From assembly GCA_905116865.2 (NCBI GenBank), contig CAJHNH020004968.1, forward strand, positions 519,501-583,500: a DNA stretch of 64,000 nt, written 5' to 3'. The stretch comes from Candidula unifasciata. Its lineage: Eukaryota > Mollusca > Gastropoda > Stylommatophora > Geomitridae. Under the pieces are notes generated by a model that was given only the letters and a program-made list of their open reading frames with translations, was not told the origin of the DNA and searched no databases. Positions 1 through 10,705 of the stretch are shown in pieces (the stretch's first letter is position 1; the number at the start of each line of letters is the position of its first letter). Made by a program: the position numbers and the translations under genes.

Positions 1-215
1 TGCTCCAGAACCTGAGTGTTGCGTGTGCATCAGTTTTACAGATCTCATTCTCTTGAATACAGACTGTTGATTCCTTGCCTCTCCGGCGGATTCACTCCGA
101 CTTCAAAGGAAGCTCCCTAATTAATCGACTTTTACGACATGCTTTTGGGGAGGCAGTGGGTCTATTCTTGTTTTCCCCACAATGGGGCCCCGGAACCCAC
201 ACGGGGGGGGAGGGG
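1..215 (+). repeat. Dispersed repeat family R8, copy 1 (cut by window start)
   Basis: This copy shares an ordered set of landmarks with four other places in the window: a stretch ending in 'cagactgttg', then a 'ccttgcctctc' segment, then 'gacttcaaagga', then 'cgacatgc', and finally 'gaacccacacg'. The related copies are at about 12478-12752, 39058-39330, 48208-48412 and 51055-51335, all in the same orientation. No coding frame is conserved between copies. It is a non-coding dispersed element of about 280-300 bp whose class (SINE-like or MITE) I could not decide. Confidence 0.7.
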
Positions 216-286
216 GGGGAGGCCCCTGTGTTATACCTAAGAAAATCTTATACAAGAGCACCAAACAAGAAAACAGACCGCCAATA

Positions 287-432
287 TTAACTCTTTGAGT
301 CCCAAGGAGCGTATCATACATTCATAGGTTCCCGCCTAGAGGCCCAATGAACGCAAGATGCACCGATTTTACATCTCTTTTGACTACCCCTTGGGCCTCT
401 GATGCTAAACCCCCTAAGACTCAAAGAGTTAA
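287..432. mobile_element. TTAA-flanked MITE with 15-bp perfect inverted ends
   Basis: The element begins TTAACTCTTTGAGTC and ends with the exact reverse complement GACTCAAAGAGTTAA. The outer TTAA on each side fits the TTAA target duplication used by piggyBac-type and Kolobok transposases. The 146-bp body has no ORF, so it is a non-autonomous element. A second, diverged copy lies at about 5785-5933, sharing the internal 'taggttcc' to 'gggcctctg' body. Which transposase family mobilised it cannot be read from the sequence. Confidence 0.75.
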
Positions 433-566
433 AGATATTGTCTAGTCATTGAGAATGACAATAAGCAGTGTCACATTTTAAATGTTGAACCATAGAATTT
501 CCAGTCCCACAATGCCTGACTGCAAAAGTAAAGACTATGATAATAAAAAGAAATACATAGAATAAG
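433..566. other. 3' flank of gene G1, no feature seen
   Basis: Short AT-rich stretch just downstream of the G1 stop codon on the minus strand, presumably its 3' untranslated region. I found no canonical AATAAA on the minus strand here, so the polyadenylation site is unplaced; the MITE at 287-432 may lie inside or just beyond the transcript. Confidence 0.4.
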
Positions 567-950
567 TCACTGTTCACATCTGCCTATGTGGTCCATGAAC
601 TCTTTCTGGGAATTAAATTCACTGGCTTTTCTGTAGCAATAACTGCATTCCTTAACATCTTGTGGATCTGTATGTAGAGTGGCAGCTTTCGTACATTCCA
701 GCTCTGGACTAGTATGATGTGTTTCTTGTGTTTTATAGGTTTCTTTAGGTTTCTTTGGCTTTTGCTTGGGCGAAGTCATTTGTGCCTGGCACACAGTATT
801 TTCAGGATAAACGCCTTTAAGCTGAGTCTCATTTGACTGTTGGACACCTGAATCTGCCTCTGTGTGTGATCTCAAGGATACCCTGAGATCTATGCCATGT
901 TTTGGGGTCACAGGCAATGAAGACTCTACTGGTTTAGCAAGCTCTTCTCT
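567..950 (-). CDS. G1 terminal exon: linker and C-terminal CCHC/UBZ-like zinc finger
   Basis: This is the last coding exon of minus-strand gene G1. A pyrimidine-rich acceptor (ttttctacAG) ends at 951, the frame is open from codon one in phase 0, and the stop is TGA at 567-569. The first 95 or so residues are polar, Lys/Ser/Thr-rich and probably disordered. The last 26 contain CSYC, then 13 residues, then HIGRC, a C-x2-C-x13-H-x3-C zinc-finger pattern. Small C-terminal fingers of this kind occur in UBZ-type ubiquitin-binding adaptors such as TANK, TBKBP1 and optineurin. Together with the coiled coil encoded upstream, this suggests a ubiquitin-linked signalling or scaffold adaptor, but that is inferred from architecture only. 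The upstream methionines in this frame (to 977) are read-through into the intron. Confidence 0.7.
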   Translation of the reverse strand, partial: REELAKPVESSLPVTPKHGIDLRVSLRSHTEADSGVQQSNETQLKGVYPENTVCQAQMTSPKQKPKKPKETYKTQETHHTSPELECTKAATLHTDPQDVKECSYCYRKASEFNSQKEFMDHIGRCEQ

Positions 951-1099
951 CTGTAGAAAACACATCAAAAGGAGCATATATTTGGTGAAAAAGTCTGTGG
1001 CAAATGAAGCAACAATTTCAACACTCTAATCTCTAATATAAGCAAAGTATTTCCGTTTCTGAGTTATGATATCATTAATAAGCCAGAGCGCCCTCCCCC

Positions 1100-1256
1100 C
1101 CTTTTTTCAGTTGCAGATCTCGTAGAATATCATCATTTCGTGTGTGTATGTGTGTGCATGCGTGCATGCATGTTTGTGTGTGAGAGAAAGTAAGTAAGTG
1201 AGTGAGTGATTGAATGTGTGTGTGTCTGTCTGTGTGTGTATGTGTGTTGGTCTGTC
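1100..1256. repeat. Degenerate GT-rich low-complexity tract
   Basis: Between about 1139 and 1256 the plus strand is an imperfect run of tgtg/gtga units (TG dinucleotides with GAGT and GTCT interruptions), preceded by short C and T runs. It lies in the last G1 intron. No gene is seen in it. Confidence 0.7.
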
Positions 1257-1356
1257 AGTCTTTTTCTTTGATCCTCACAATACACGTATTTGCAGCATTC
1301 ATTTAGTCGTACCCTGAGTAGTCAATATACTTCCTATTGTACTAATGTCCAAGTAA

Positions 1357-4300
1357 GATTTCATTTTGTCATAACATACTTATTTCTTCTTGTTTCTTTC
1401 ATTTTGTCATAACATACTTTTTTTTTTTTTTTTCTTTCATTTTGTCATAACATACTTTTTTTCTTCTTGTTTCTTTCATTTTGTCATAACATACTTATTT
1501 CTTCTTGTTTCTTTCATTTTGTCATAACATACTTATTTCTTCTTGTTTCTTTCATTTTGTCATAACATACTTTTTTTCTTCTTGTTTCTTTCATTTTGTC
1601 ATAACATACTTTTTTTCTTTTGTTTCTTTCATTTTGTCATAACATACTTATTTTTTCTCTTTTTCTTCATTTCTTTTTTTGTTTCATAACATACTTATTT
1701 CTTCTTGTTTCTTTCATTTTGTCATAACATACTTTTTTCTTTTTGTTTCTTTCATTTTGTCATAACATACTTTTTTTCTTCTTGTTTTTTCATTTTTTGT
1801 GTTTCTTTCATTTTGTCATAACATACTTTTTTTTCTTTTTGTTTCTTTCATTTTGTCATAACATACTTTTTTTCTTCTTCATTTTTTTCATAACATTTTT
1901 TCTTTGTTTCTTTCATTTTGTCATAACATACTTTTTTTCTTCTTGTTTCTTTCATTTTGTCATAACATACTTTTTTTCTTTTGTTTCTTTCATTTTGTCA
2001 TAACATACTTTTTTCTTCTTGTTTCTTTCATTTTGTCATAACATACTTTTTTCTTCTTGTTTCTTTCATTTTGTCATAACATACTTTTTTTCTTCTTGTT
2101 TCTTTCATTTTGTCATAACATACTTTTTTCTTCTTGTTTCTTTCATTTTGTCATAACATACTTTTTTTCTTTTGTTTCTTTCATTTTTTCCATAACATAC
2201 TTTTTTCTTCTTGTTTCTTTCATTTTGTCATAACATACTTTTTTTTTCTTTCATTTTGTCATAACATACTTTTTTTTCTTTCATTTTGTCATAACATACT
2301 TTTTTCTTCTTGTTTCTTTCATTTTGTCATAACATACTTTTTTCTTCTTGTTTCTTTCATTTTGTCATAACATACTTTTTTCTTCTTGTTTCTTTCATTT
2401 TGTCATAACATACTTTTTTTTTTCTTGTTTTTTCATTTGTCATTTCATTTTGTCATAACATACTTTTTTCTTCTTTGTTTCTTGTTTTTCATTTTGTCAT
2501 AACATACTTTTTTCTTCTTGTTTCTTTCATTTTGTCATAACATTCTTTTTTCTTCTTGTTTCTGTCATCATAACATACTTATTTCTTCTTGTTTCTTTCA
2601 TTTTGTCATAACATACTTTTTTCTTCTGTGTTTCTTTCATTTTGTCATAAACATACTTTTTTCTTCTTGTTTCTTTCATTTTGTCATAACATACTTTTTT
2701 CTTCTTGTTTCTTTCATTTTGTCATAACATACTTTTTTTCTTCTTGTTTCTTTCATTTTGTCATAACATACTTTTTTCTTCTTGTTTCTTTCATTTTGTC
2801 ATAACATACTTTTTTCTTCTTGTTTCTTTCATTTTGTCATAACATACTTTTTTCTTCTTGTTTCTTTCATTTTGTTTCTTCTTTCATTTTGTCATAACAT
2901 ACTTTTTTCTTCTTGTTTCTTTCATTTTGTTAACATACTTATTTCTTCTTGTTTCTTTCATTTTGTCATAACATACTTATTTCTTCTTGTTTCTTTCATT
3001 TTGTCATAACATACTTCATTTCTTCTTGTTTCTTGTTTCTTTCATTTTGTCATAACATACTTATTTCTTCTTGTTTCTTTCATTTTGTCATAACATACTT
3101 ATTTCTTCTTGTTTCTTTCATTTTGTCATAACATACTTATTTCTTCTTGTTTCTTTCATTTTGTCATAACATACTTTTTTCTTCTTGTTTCTTTCATTTT
3201 GTCATAACATACTTATTACTTTTTTTTCATAACATCTTGTTTCTTTCATTTTGTCATAACATACTTTTTTCTTCTTGTTTCTTTCATTTTGTCATAACAT
3301 ACTTATTTCTTCTTGTTTCTTTCATTTTGTCATAACATACTTATTTCTTCTTGTTTCTTTCATTTTGTCATAACATACTTATTTCTTCTTGTTTCTTTCA
3401 TTTTGTCATAACATACTTTTTTTCTTCTTGTTTCTTTCATTTTGTCATAACATACTTATTTCTTCTTGTTTCTTTCATTTTGTCATAACATACTTATTTC
3501 TTCTTGTTTCTTTCATTTTGTCATAACATTTTGTCATAACTTTATTTCTTTGTTTCTTTCATTTTGTCATAACATACTTATTTCTTCTTGTTTCTTTCAT
3601 TTTGTCATAACATACTTATTTCTTTTGTCATGTATTTCTCTTTCTTTTTTGTCATAACATACTATTTCTTCTTTTTTCTTTCATTTTGTCATAACATACT
3701 TATTTCTTCTTGTTTCTTTTCATTTTGTCATAACATACTTTTTTTTCTTCTTGTTTCTTTCATTTTGTCATAACATACTTTTTTCTTCTTGTTTCTTTCA
3801 TTTTGTCATAACATACTTTTTCTTCTTGTTTCTTTCATTTTGTCATAACATACTTATTTCTTCTTATTTCTTCTTGTTTCTTTCATTTTGTCATAACATA
3901 CTTATTTCTTCTTGTTTCTTTCTTTTTTCATAACATTCATTTTGTCATTACTTTTTTGTTCTTTCATTTTGTCATAACATACTAATTTCTTCTTGTTTCT
4001 TTCATTTTGTCATAACATACTTATTTCTTCTTGTTTCTTTCATTTTGTCATAACATACTTTCATTTTTTTCTTCTTGTTTCTTTCATTTTGTCATAACAT
4101 ACTTATTTCTTTTTTCTTCATTTTGTCATAACATACTTTTTTTTCTTTCATTTTGTCATAACATACTTTTTTTCTTCTTGTTTCTTTCATTTTGTCATAA
4201 CATACTTATTTCTTCTTGTTTCTTTCATTTTGTCATAACATACTTATTTCTTCTTGTTCTTTCATTTTGTCATAACATACATTTTGTCATAACATATTTC

Positions 4301-4468
4301 TTCTTGTTTCTTTCATTTTGTCATAACATACTTTTTTTCTTCTTGTTTCTTTCATTTTGTCATAACATACTTATTTCTTCTTGTTTCTTTCATTTTGTCA
4401 TAACATACTTATTTCTTCTTGTTTCTTTCATTTTGTCATTACATACTAATTTCTTCTTGTTTCTTTTT
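1357..4468 (+). repeat. 3.1 kb minisatellite, 38-bp polypyrimidine-rich unit
   Basis: The unit runs catacttatttcttcttg then tttctttcattttgtcataa, about 38 bp, in about 80 head-to-tail copies. The main variable part is the T-run or 'tat' after 'catact'. Shorter truncated units are interspersed. The plus strand is almost purely pyrimidine between the 'gtcataacat' landmarks. The small ORFs repeating a 'SFCHNIL' motif are translations of this unit and shift frame every few copies. It lies in the last intron of G1, between the exons at 4858-4890 and 567-950. Confidence 0.95.
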
Positions 4469-4540
4469 CTGCCCGTTGGAATGCTCTGCTGTGATTTACA
4501 GCTCAGCTACAAAATCTGCACCTTTTGACTCAAAACGTCT

Positions 4541-4801
4541 GATTGCTCAGGCGATTCTCTCTTAGCTGCACACAGACAAAGTTGATTGCTCAGGCGATTT
4601 TCTCTTAGCTGCACACAGACAGAGTTGATTGCTCAGGCGATTCTCTCTTAGCTGCACACAGAGTTGATTGCTCAGGCGATTCTCTCTTAGCTGCACACAG
4701 ACAGAGTTGATTGCTCAGGTGATTATCTCTTAGCTGCACACAGACAGAGCTGATTGCTCAGGCGATCTTCTCTTAGCTGCACACAGACAGAGAGACTTGA
4801 T
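4541..4801 (+). repeat. Minisatellite, 43-bp unit, about 6 copies
   Basis: The unit starts gattgctcaggcgattctct and continues cttagctgcacacagacaga plus gtt. Six copies follow each other with one short copy lacking 'gacaga'. It sits 57 bp downstream (in gene sense) of the G1 exon at 4858-4890, inside the last intron. Confidence 0.9.
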
Positions 4802-4857
4802 CGGACACAAAATAATGCCATGCGCATCATACTTGGACGTACATGTTTTTAACTCAC

Positions 4858-4890
4858 CAGCCACTGATTGGCCTTCTTTAGCTCTTCAAT
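4858..4890 (-). CDS. G1 exon 6: short coiled-coil exon (11 codons)
   Basis: Micro-exon of 33 bp. On the minus strand the acceptor ttgcttgcAG precedes it and the donor GTGAGT follows. The phase-0 translation is IEELKKANQWL, with a heptad-like pattern that continues the coiled coil of the previous exon. It is too short to stand alone. I accept it because both splice sites are good, its length is a multiple of three and its phase matches all other G1 exons. Confidence 0.6.
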
Positions 4891-4899
4891 CTGCAAGCA

Positions 4900-5342
4900 A
4901 TAAAACAAACAATTAAAACAATCTCGTGAGACAACATAAAGAATTATTGTGCACATTAGTGAAACAATCATGACAATAAAAGTAGTTGTAACAATAAAAA
5001 TCAAACACAGCAATTTTTTTTTAATTTTTAAAAATTTTTATCTATATAAAAAAATGCACCCTAGATTAGCCGGCTATTCAGTATACATCACATACATTTC
5101 AAAGTCTCTGTTCTGTATCACATACATTTTCAAAGTCTCTCTGACCTCTAAAAACTCATTCCCAAGCCGCTCAATACAACATCACAATAATACCTAAGTC
5201 TTTCTGTTTTACATCACATACACTTCCTAAATCTATTTGTCCCATATCACCTAGTTTTCCTAAACCTCTATGTCCTGTATCAACTATTTTTCCTAAATCT
5301 CTCTATCCTGTATCACACACTTTTCCTAAACCTCTTTTTCAT
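4900..5342. other. AT-rich intron sequence with degenerate 'cctaaacctct' units
   Basis: From about 5090 to 5340, and again at 5490-5650, the plus strand shows a loose repeat of 'tatcacctacttttcctaaacctctntgtcc' type, about 30-40 bp, too diverged to count cleanly. No coding exon is supported here. Confidence 0.5.
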
Positions 5343-5480
5343 AGTCCTGGGAAGTAAAGGTGGCCAGCCTGATGCTGACCACATCACTCACCAAGGTCCA
5401 ACTATCTATACAAATACAGGTCTAGGCCCATAATCCCAATACGCCTAAAGGCGGGGAAAAGGGTGCTTTACTTTTACTTA
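5343..5480 (+). repeat. SINE family S3, 3' fragment
   Basis: The segment 'gaagtaaaggtggccagcc', then 'tctaggcccataat', then 'aatacgcctaaaggcgggg' matches the body of the S3 SINE copies at 34449-34697 (same strand) and 24376-24662 (opposite strand). The tRNA-like head is missing, so this is a 5'-truncated copy. Confidence 0.6.
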
Positions 5481-5784
5481 CTTACTTTGTCGTATTTCAT
5501 CTACTTTTTCTAAACCCTTTTGCCCTATGTCACCTACTTTTCCTAAACCTCTTTCTCCTGCATCAACTACATTTTTTAAACCTCTCTGTCCTATATCACT
5601 TACTTTTCCTAAACCTCTCTATCTTATATCACCTACTTTTCCTAAACCTCTGTGTCCTCAGTCTGGACAGTGATAATCAACATGAAACTAGAATTTATGG
5701 GGATCTTATCAGATAGAAAACAGTCAACAACAGACAAGCAGCGAGACATGCAGACAGACAGAAAAACAAGACATAAAATGATCA

Positions 5785-5933
5785 CTAACTCATTCAGCCC
5801 TATCAAACGCACAATATATTTATAGGTTCCTACCCAAAGGCCCAAAAAACGCAAGATGGGACAATTTTACATCTCTCTTCACCACCTAATGGGCCTCTGT
5901 TACTAAACACACTAGGACTAAAAGAGATTTAAA
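5785..5933. mobile_element. Second copy of the TTAA-type MITE (diverged)
   Basis: Body segments 'tataggttcc', 'aaggccca', 'aacgcaagatg', 'ttttacatctc' and 'gggcctctg' occur in the same order and spacing as in the copy at 287-432. The ends have decayed (left 'taactcattcagcc', right 'ggactaaaagagatttaa'). It lies in the G1 intron just downstream of the exon at 5963-6100. Confidence 0.7.
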
Positions 5934-5962
5934 ACTGTCCATTTGAGGTAAAGGAAACTCAC

Positions 5963-6100
5963 CTTTTTTTTCAAACTTCTGTCATCTCTATCAAACCTAG
6001 TTCTTTCCTCGTTTAATGTTCTTGCCAGATTGCTAAAAATGTCATTTAATGTTTTGTTTTCCTGTTCTTCTTTGAGGATTCTTGCACTTAAAATTTTAAT
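5963..6100 (-). CDS. G1 exon 5: coiled-coil exon (46 codons)
   Basis: Minus-strand exon of 138 bp with acceptor aattccAG at 6101-6102 and donor GTGAGT at 5957-5962. The phase-0 translation is fully open and strongly helical, with hydrophobic a/d positions and charged residues between them (for example LKEEQENKTLND and LNEERTRFDRDD). It is the longest of the short G1 exons and the core of the predicted coiled coil. It could take part in dimerisation or in binding a kinase or ubiquitin partner, but no family signature is decisive. Confidence 0.7.
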
Positions 6101-6269
6101 CTGGAATTAAAGAAAAAAGAAACAAAATAAACAAATAATAAATGTTAAGACATGTAAGAAAGTTATGCAAGTAATGTTCCTAGCAGTTAATGGTTCAGCA
6201 TTTTAGATGGTGATTACATAAACTTTGTAAAAGGAGTTCAAGAATATTAACATGAATTCAAGCATGGCA

Positions 6270-6780
6270 GCCTGATAGTAGGGGTTCAATAATGGTAACA
6301 TGGGTCCAAGTGTATCAACATGGGTCCAAGTGTATCAACATGGGTCCAAGTGTATCAACATGGGTCCAAGTGTATCAACATGGGTCCAAGTGTATCAACA
6401 TGGGTCCAAGTGTATCAACATGGGTCCAAGTGTATCAACATGGGTCCAAGTCTGGTAATATGGGTTCAAGTCTGGTTATAAGCGTTCAAGTGTGGCAACA
6501 TAGGTTAAAGTTTAGTAAAATGGGTTCAAGTCTGATAATATGGGTTGAAGTCCAGTAATATGGTTTCAAGTCTGGTAATATGGGTTCAAGTGTGGTTACA
6601 TGGGTTCAAGTTTAATAATGTGGCTTTATGTCTGGTAATATGGATTCAAGTCTGGTAATTGGTAATATGGGTTTACCTCTCTAATATGGGTTCAAGAATT
6701 GTAATGTGGGTTTAAGTGCAGCAGTATGGATTCAGGTCTGATAATTTGGGCTCAAGTATGGTACCATTGGTTACCAGTGC
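6270..6780 (+). repeat. Minisatellite, 20-bp unit, decaying outward
   Basis: Eight perfect copies of a 20-bp unit (catgggtccaagtgtatcaa) at about 6299-6450 are followed by some 16 increasingly degenerate copies ('tgggttcaagtctggtaata' type) to about 6780. The sharp homogeneous core beside a degenerate flank suggests a recent local expansion of an older array. Lies in a G1 intron. Confidence 0.9.
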
Positions 6781-6863
6781 CTTTAAAAACTGATTCATTT
6801 ATTACATGAATCAGACATTAATAAAATACAAATTACCAGAAATATATATAAAAGGTGACATAC

Positions 6864-6947
6864 CTGACCTTGCAACTCCTGACATCTGACATTTGAGTCA
6901 TTTAAATGTTGCTGTGCTGTGCTCAGTTCTCTGTCTTTTTCAATAAA
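6864..6947 (-). CDS. G1 exon 4: coiled-coil exon (28 codons)
   Basis: Minus-strand exon of 84 bp. The acceptor tttactcAG is at 6948-6949 and the donor GTATGT at 6858-6863. It is phase 0 at both ends. The translation begins FIEKDRELSTAQQHLND and ends CQELQGQ, a clear heptad-type helix. Upstream in-frame methionines that would extend it to 6977 lie in the intron. Confidence 0.7.
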
Positions 6948-7163
6948 CTGAGTAAACAAAATCACACAGTAAGTCAATATACATCAGCTTTTGGAGGATG
7001 TGGGGATTCCCACATTTGATGCAGGACAGTTGTGTTGTTTTAGTGATGATTAGTTGAAATTTAAAATCTGTCATTTCAACACTTCATTTTATGCGAAAAC
7101 TATACATAGAAAACAGAGTAATAATAGTAACATTTAAAGGGCATAATCGGAAAAGGAAAAAAA

Positions 7164-7206
<43 letters not shown>
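7164..7206 (+). repeat. Uninterrupted poly-G, 43 bases
   Basis: A run of 43 G on the plus strand (poly-C on the G1 sense strand), in a G1 intron. The preceding bases are purine-rich (aaaaggaaaaaaa). It is a strong G-quadruplex candidate on the plus strand. Exact length in such runs is often unreliable in assemblies. Confidence 0.95.
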
Positions 7207-7208
<2 letters not shown>

Positions 7209-8370
7209 CATGAAACAAAGAGCTTTCAAACAAGATGCAATTACTGGCAGAGTTTAGTAAAAAACTGAAATCCTAGCACTCAGAACATTCATAAAATGCT
7301 CTGTCTCCACCTTTGGAAGCCAGTTTCTATACTAAATGGGCTAGCTACACTCTGATAGTATGTCTGTCTTTCCTTTTCTCTGTGTTTTTAGTGTAGGCCA
7401 GATCTTGAAGCAACTAGGAAGCTAGACAGAAAGAAATGCACACGAGAACACACTTACACACAAAATAAGACTATTGTATTCAGTTTAAAAAAAAATTATT
7501 CCTGTTTCTTTTTCTTCTTCTTGTGTTTAATTTCTGATTTACACTGACAGACAAGCTCTTGTGAAAAACTTGACTTTTTTTTAGGATTCCTGTTTAATTT
7601 GTTGTTAAAGTCTTTGGTCAACATGTTTGCTTGTGCTTTTTGTATGCCTCCTTCATGCCAAGTTTTCTATGATTTCTATGGTTTTCAGTCATTTTTCTCT
7701 TCAGCTGCACATTAGTCACCCATATTTTTGGGAATATGTTAACTATCTCGCCATGAGAAAGCTGCCCCCCCCCTCCTCCCTTTCCAGCTTTTATGGGTTT
7801 TGGTTAACAAGACGTCTTGGACAGTACTAAGTATGCCTGTTTGGCAGCTTTGCTGCCGACTGCAACTGCATAGTGTCTAGACATATTGGGCATAACTGTA
7901 TTATTTGGGGCAAAAAAAAATTAACTGTTAACAATTATATATTCACAATACATCTTATAATTTCCTTTTACATTTCTCTCTGTGGCAAAGTTACCAAAAT
8001 CACTTGAAAATTGTCAAAGGAAAGGAAATCAGTAAATTCCTTACTCTGTATTCATTTCACGTAGAAATAAACTTTTTTTCTATTTTGACATAAAATGAAT
8101 GGAGCAAGTTTTAAAAAATTGTGTATGTGACATGACGTCATTAAAGAAGCTGAGAATTTTATGCCTGCCTGTCTTCTCAGTGGTCAAGGGGTTCAACCCC
8201 TAGATTTTTATAAAAACAGACCAAGACTATACATTTCTTCTGCTTCTCCTCTTCTAGTTTCTGGGGTAGAATTTCATAGAATTCTAATTATACACTTTAA
8301 CAACAAACAAACAAAAACTGAAATTAAATAACAAAATTGTATTGATTCTTTTGTTGTGAGAGTAATAGTT
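7207..8370. other. AT-rich intron sequence, no feature recognised
   Basis: I see no coding exon with acceptable splice sites and no known repeat in this stretch. Small ORFs here lack compositional support. Confidence 0.4.
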
Positions 8371-8371
8371 A

Positions 8372-8608
8372 GTTGAGTGTCTTTTACAAGACGTTGTAGA
8401 ACCAACTGCAGCATTTTTTTGCCTGTTGTGATTTTTTAAGGCGAATTTATTTTCCGTAATTTGCCATTGAATCTGAATGGTCGACTCTTGATATCACTGC
8501 TGAAACCAATGCAAGTCGGTCTGCTGCCAAACTGCTTGCAGTTGGGGTTGAACCCAGCACCCTAACATTTCAAAACGCATTCACAACACCTAAGCCACAG
8601 ATGCTGAC
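8372..8608 (-). mobile_element. tRNA-derived SINE, family S2, copy 1 (old)
   Basis: Read on the minus strand, the element has a tRNA-like head with a B-box-like 'gggttcaacccc', then a body with 'aggcgaat' and a 3' part 'caacgtcttgtaaaagac'. The same order is seen in better-preserved copies at 28378-28605 (minus) and 60781-61012 (plus). This copy is the most diverged. Confidence 0.65.
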
Positions 8609-8609
8609 A

Positions 8610-9800
8610 GTGTTAAGGGACAGCAATATCATACAGATTTTTTTTTTAAAGTTATCATCATCAACAGTAATTTCCACTTCTGCAATTATGTATCGAGGGA
8701 AAGAAACAGTTTGTGAAACACGGCTTGATGGGCAGTAATAGTTAATGTAATTCTGTTCTGATGTCTTTAATGTCATCAGTTCATGATCTCCTAGGGTGAC
8801 CTCTTGTTTTCACATCAGATCTTTGTATGTGCAGCTCCTTTGCTGGTAGTTGTTCTGGCTGCATTATTACTGAATAACCAAACCATTTGATCTCCTGTTT
8901 CTCAGTAAATCTGCTGCCTGGTGTTGTACCCACAGTCTGTCTGATAATATCATTTCTATCTTTGTCTCAAATGGTTCAGTTGGTGGTTTTCCTCAGGCAT
9001 TTGAGTTCACAGATGTTAATATTATTAAGGTTAGCTGCTAATAATGTCCAAATCTGGCACTGGTACCAGTCTTGGTATTAATATTTTGTTTATAATCTGT
9101 TTCTTGATGCTTGTACTTATGTTTGGATGTCTTTATAATGGTGTCTGGTAGTATAAAAAACAAAGTAAAGGAGGGAAATATAAGGTCTGATTCATGACAA
9201 TAATGCAACTCGAGTGTGAAGTTCTAGACCTTCACATATTCTAAACAAAAAACATGAAATGAAGTGATTACTTCACTTCCTTGCCACCCATCCTTCCCCC
9301 AGTATTCTTAAAATAATCCAGTAATATTTGTCTAGTTGACGCCAGTGTTTTCTGATCAGCCATGGCAACCTAGCACTGATGGGGATTGGCTGTAAGTTTC
9401 CCAGATGTCTAGTTCCATACCTTGCCATAGGGCTCTCATTTTGTCGATGTTCAGGATCACATTAGGAGGTTCGTAGGAACTGCATTAGCTGGCATATTAT
9501 GAGGCTTGGTGTGAATTTAATAAGTTGAAGATAATGTCAAGAGGATTGACTTTATTGCCCCAGGTTATCCTATATGGCTCAGTCTCCCTCCGTAAAAAAA
9601 ACTAACTTCCTGCAGACAGTGCAGCCATCACACATAGCACAAACTCTGTAGCTCCAGTGACAATCCCCAGGGATTTTCATAAAAACTGCATAGGTAAACT
9701 GAAGACTGTGTCCCTGAAATGAATCCACAGCCTTCAGAGTGCCAGGTAAACAGCTTGACCACTTCAATAGGGAGCCCTCCTGTTTGTTGACAACCTAAGC
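8610..9800. other. Intron sequence, no feature recognised
   Basis: AT-rich sequence without supported exons. The part at about 9560-9790 is less AT-rich and could be an old repeat, but I found no partner for it in the window. Confidence 0.35.
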
Positions 9801-9816
9801 TCCAATGACGCCAGGA

Positions 9817-10101
9817 CAGAAGAAGAAGAAGAAGCAGAAGAAGAAGAAGAAGAAGAAGAAGAAGAAGAAGAAGAAGAAGAAGAAGAAGAAGAAGAAGAAG
9901 AAGAAGAAGAAGAAGAAAAAGAAGAAGAAGAAGAAGAAGAAGAAGAAGAAGAAGAAGAAGAAGAAGAAGAAGAAGAAGAAGAAGAAGAAGAAGAGAAGCA
10001 GAAGAAGAAAAAGAAGAAGAAGAAGAAGAAGAAGAAGAAGAAGAAGAAGAAGAAGAAGAAGAAGAAGAAGAAGAAGAAGAAGAAGAAGAAGAAGAAGCAG
10101 A
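9817..10101 (+). repeat. (GAA)n microsatellite, about 95 triplets
   Basis: Almost uninterrupted GAA/AAG triplets, with rare CAG, AAA and GAG interruptions. It lies in a G1 intron only 79 bp from the exon at 10180-10242. On the G1 sense strand it reads TTC. The poly-Lys/poly-Arg ORF over it is a translation of the repeat. Long purine-pyrimidine mirror tracts like this can form triplex DNA. Confidence 0.97.
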
Positions 10102-10179
10102 AAGATAAAAAAGAATGAAAACGGTTAAGAAAATATCAAAATGTGTCTATATGCTTAAAGACTGTTTGGTGACACTTAC

Positions 10180-10242
10180 TTTTCTTTGCCAGACATCTGC
10201 ACTTTTCTTTAAAAGCAAAATATTATTCTGTTGTAACATCAG
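10180..10242 (-). CDS. G1 exon 3: coiled-coil exon (21 codons)
   Basis: Minus-strand exon of 63 bp with acceptor catttttAG (10243-10244) and donor GTAAGT (10174-10179), phase 0 at both ends. The translation starts LMLQQNNILLLKK and ends DVWQRK, a Leu/Gln/Lys-rich helix that leads into exon 4. Its identity rests on splice-site quality, phase and the continuing coiled coil. Confidence 0.65.
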
Positions 10243-10346
10243 CTAAAAATGAAAATAACATTTACAGCCAATGAAAATACTCATATATTTTATTGTCTAT
10301 GAAGTAGCGATTGATCTATAAACTACAGGTCTAGCACTATATCATC

Positions 10347-10705
10347 AGCTCTCCTTTGAATCGTTCCCCAAAATGGCGGCTTTAATATGATGGCGATCGA
10401 AAGAGAGCTAAATTGGGCAATTTCTGGCCATAAAATATCCAAAAATATCTGAATGCGGGTCAGTTCTATTAAAAATATATGTGCCGGCTTTGGATAACGA
10501 AACAAATGCTCTGACAGGGTCTCCGCAATACGTTGCTAGCCGACCTGCTTCTGCGAGTGTGCTTCACCGCCGAGCGTATCCCCCGCGCCTCTACGCGCGG
10601 CGTGGATGGGGACTAAACTAGATAAGTGGGACTCACGAGCGGCAGCTACCGCATCTCCTGCAACTTCCTCTAATTACTGTACTCGTGAGTCCCAGCCATA
10701 TCCTC
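10347..10705. mobile_element. Long-palindrome element, copy A (one arm plus centre)
   Basis: Begins AGCTCTCCTTTGAATCG and continues for about 230 bp as a near-perfect inverted copy of 11390-11620 (only scattered mismatches). It then runs through the GC-rich core 'cccccgcgcc...acgcgcggcg' and a small internal palindrome around 'gactcacgag...ctcgtgagtc' at about 10629-10694. The right arm expected for a complete copy is not adjacent, so A may be truncated, or A and B may form one rearranged element. Confidence 0.7.

Noticed and set aside
1743..4528. Series of ORFs with FLSFCHNIL repeats
   Set aside because: Shadows of the 38-bp satellite, which changes frame every few units; hydrophobic look is due to T-richness.
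4949..5197. 82-codon ORF
   Set aside because: Low-complexity AT-rich translation without motif or conservation evidence; antisense to G1 intron.
9805..10128. Poly-Lys/poly-Arg ORF
   Set aside because: GAA microsatellite.
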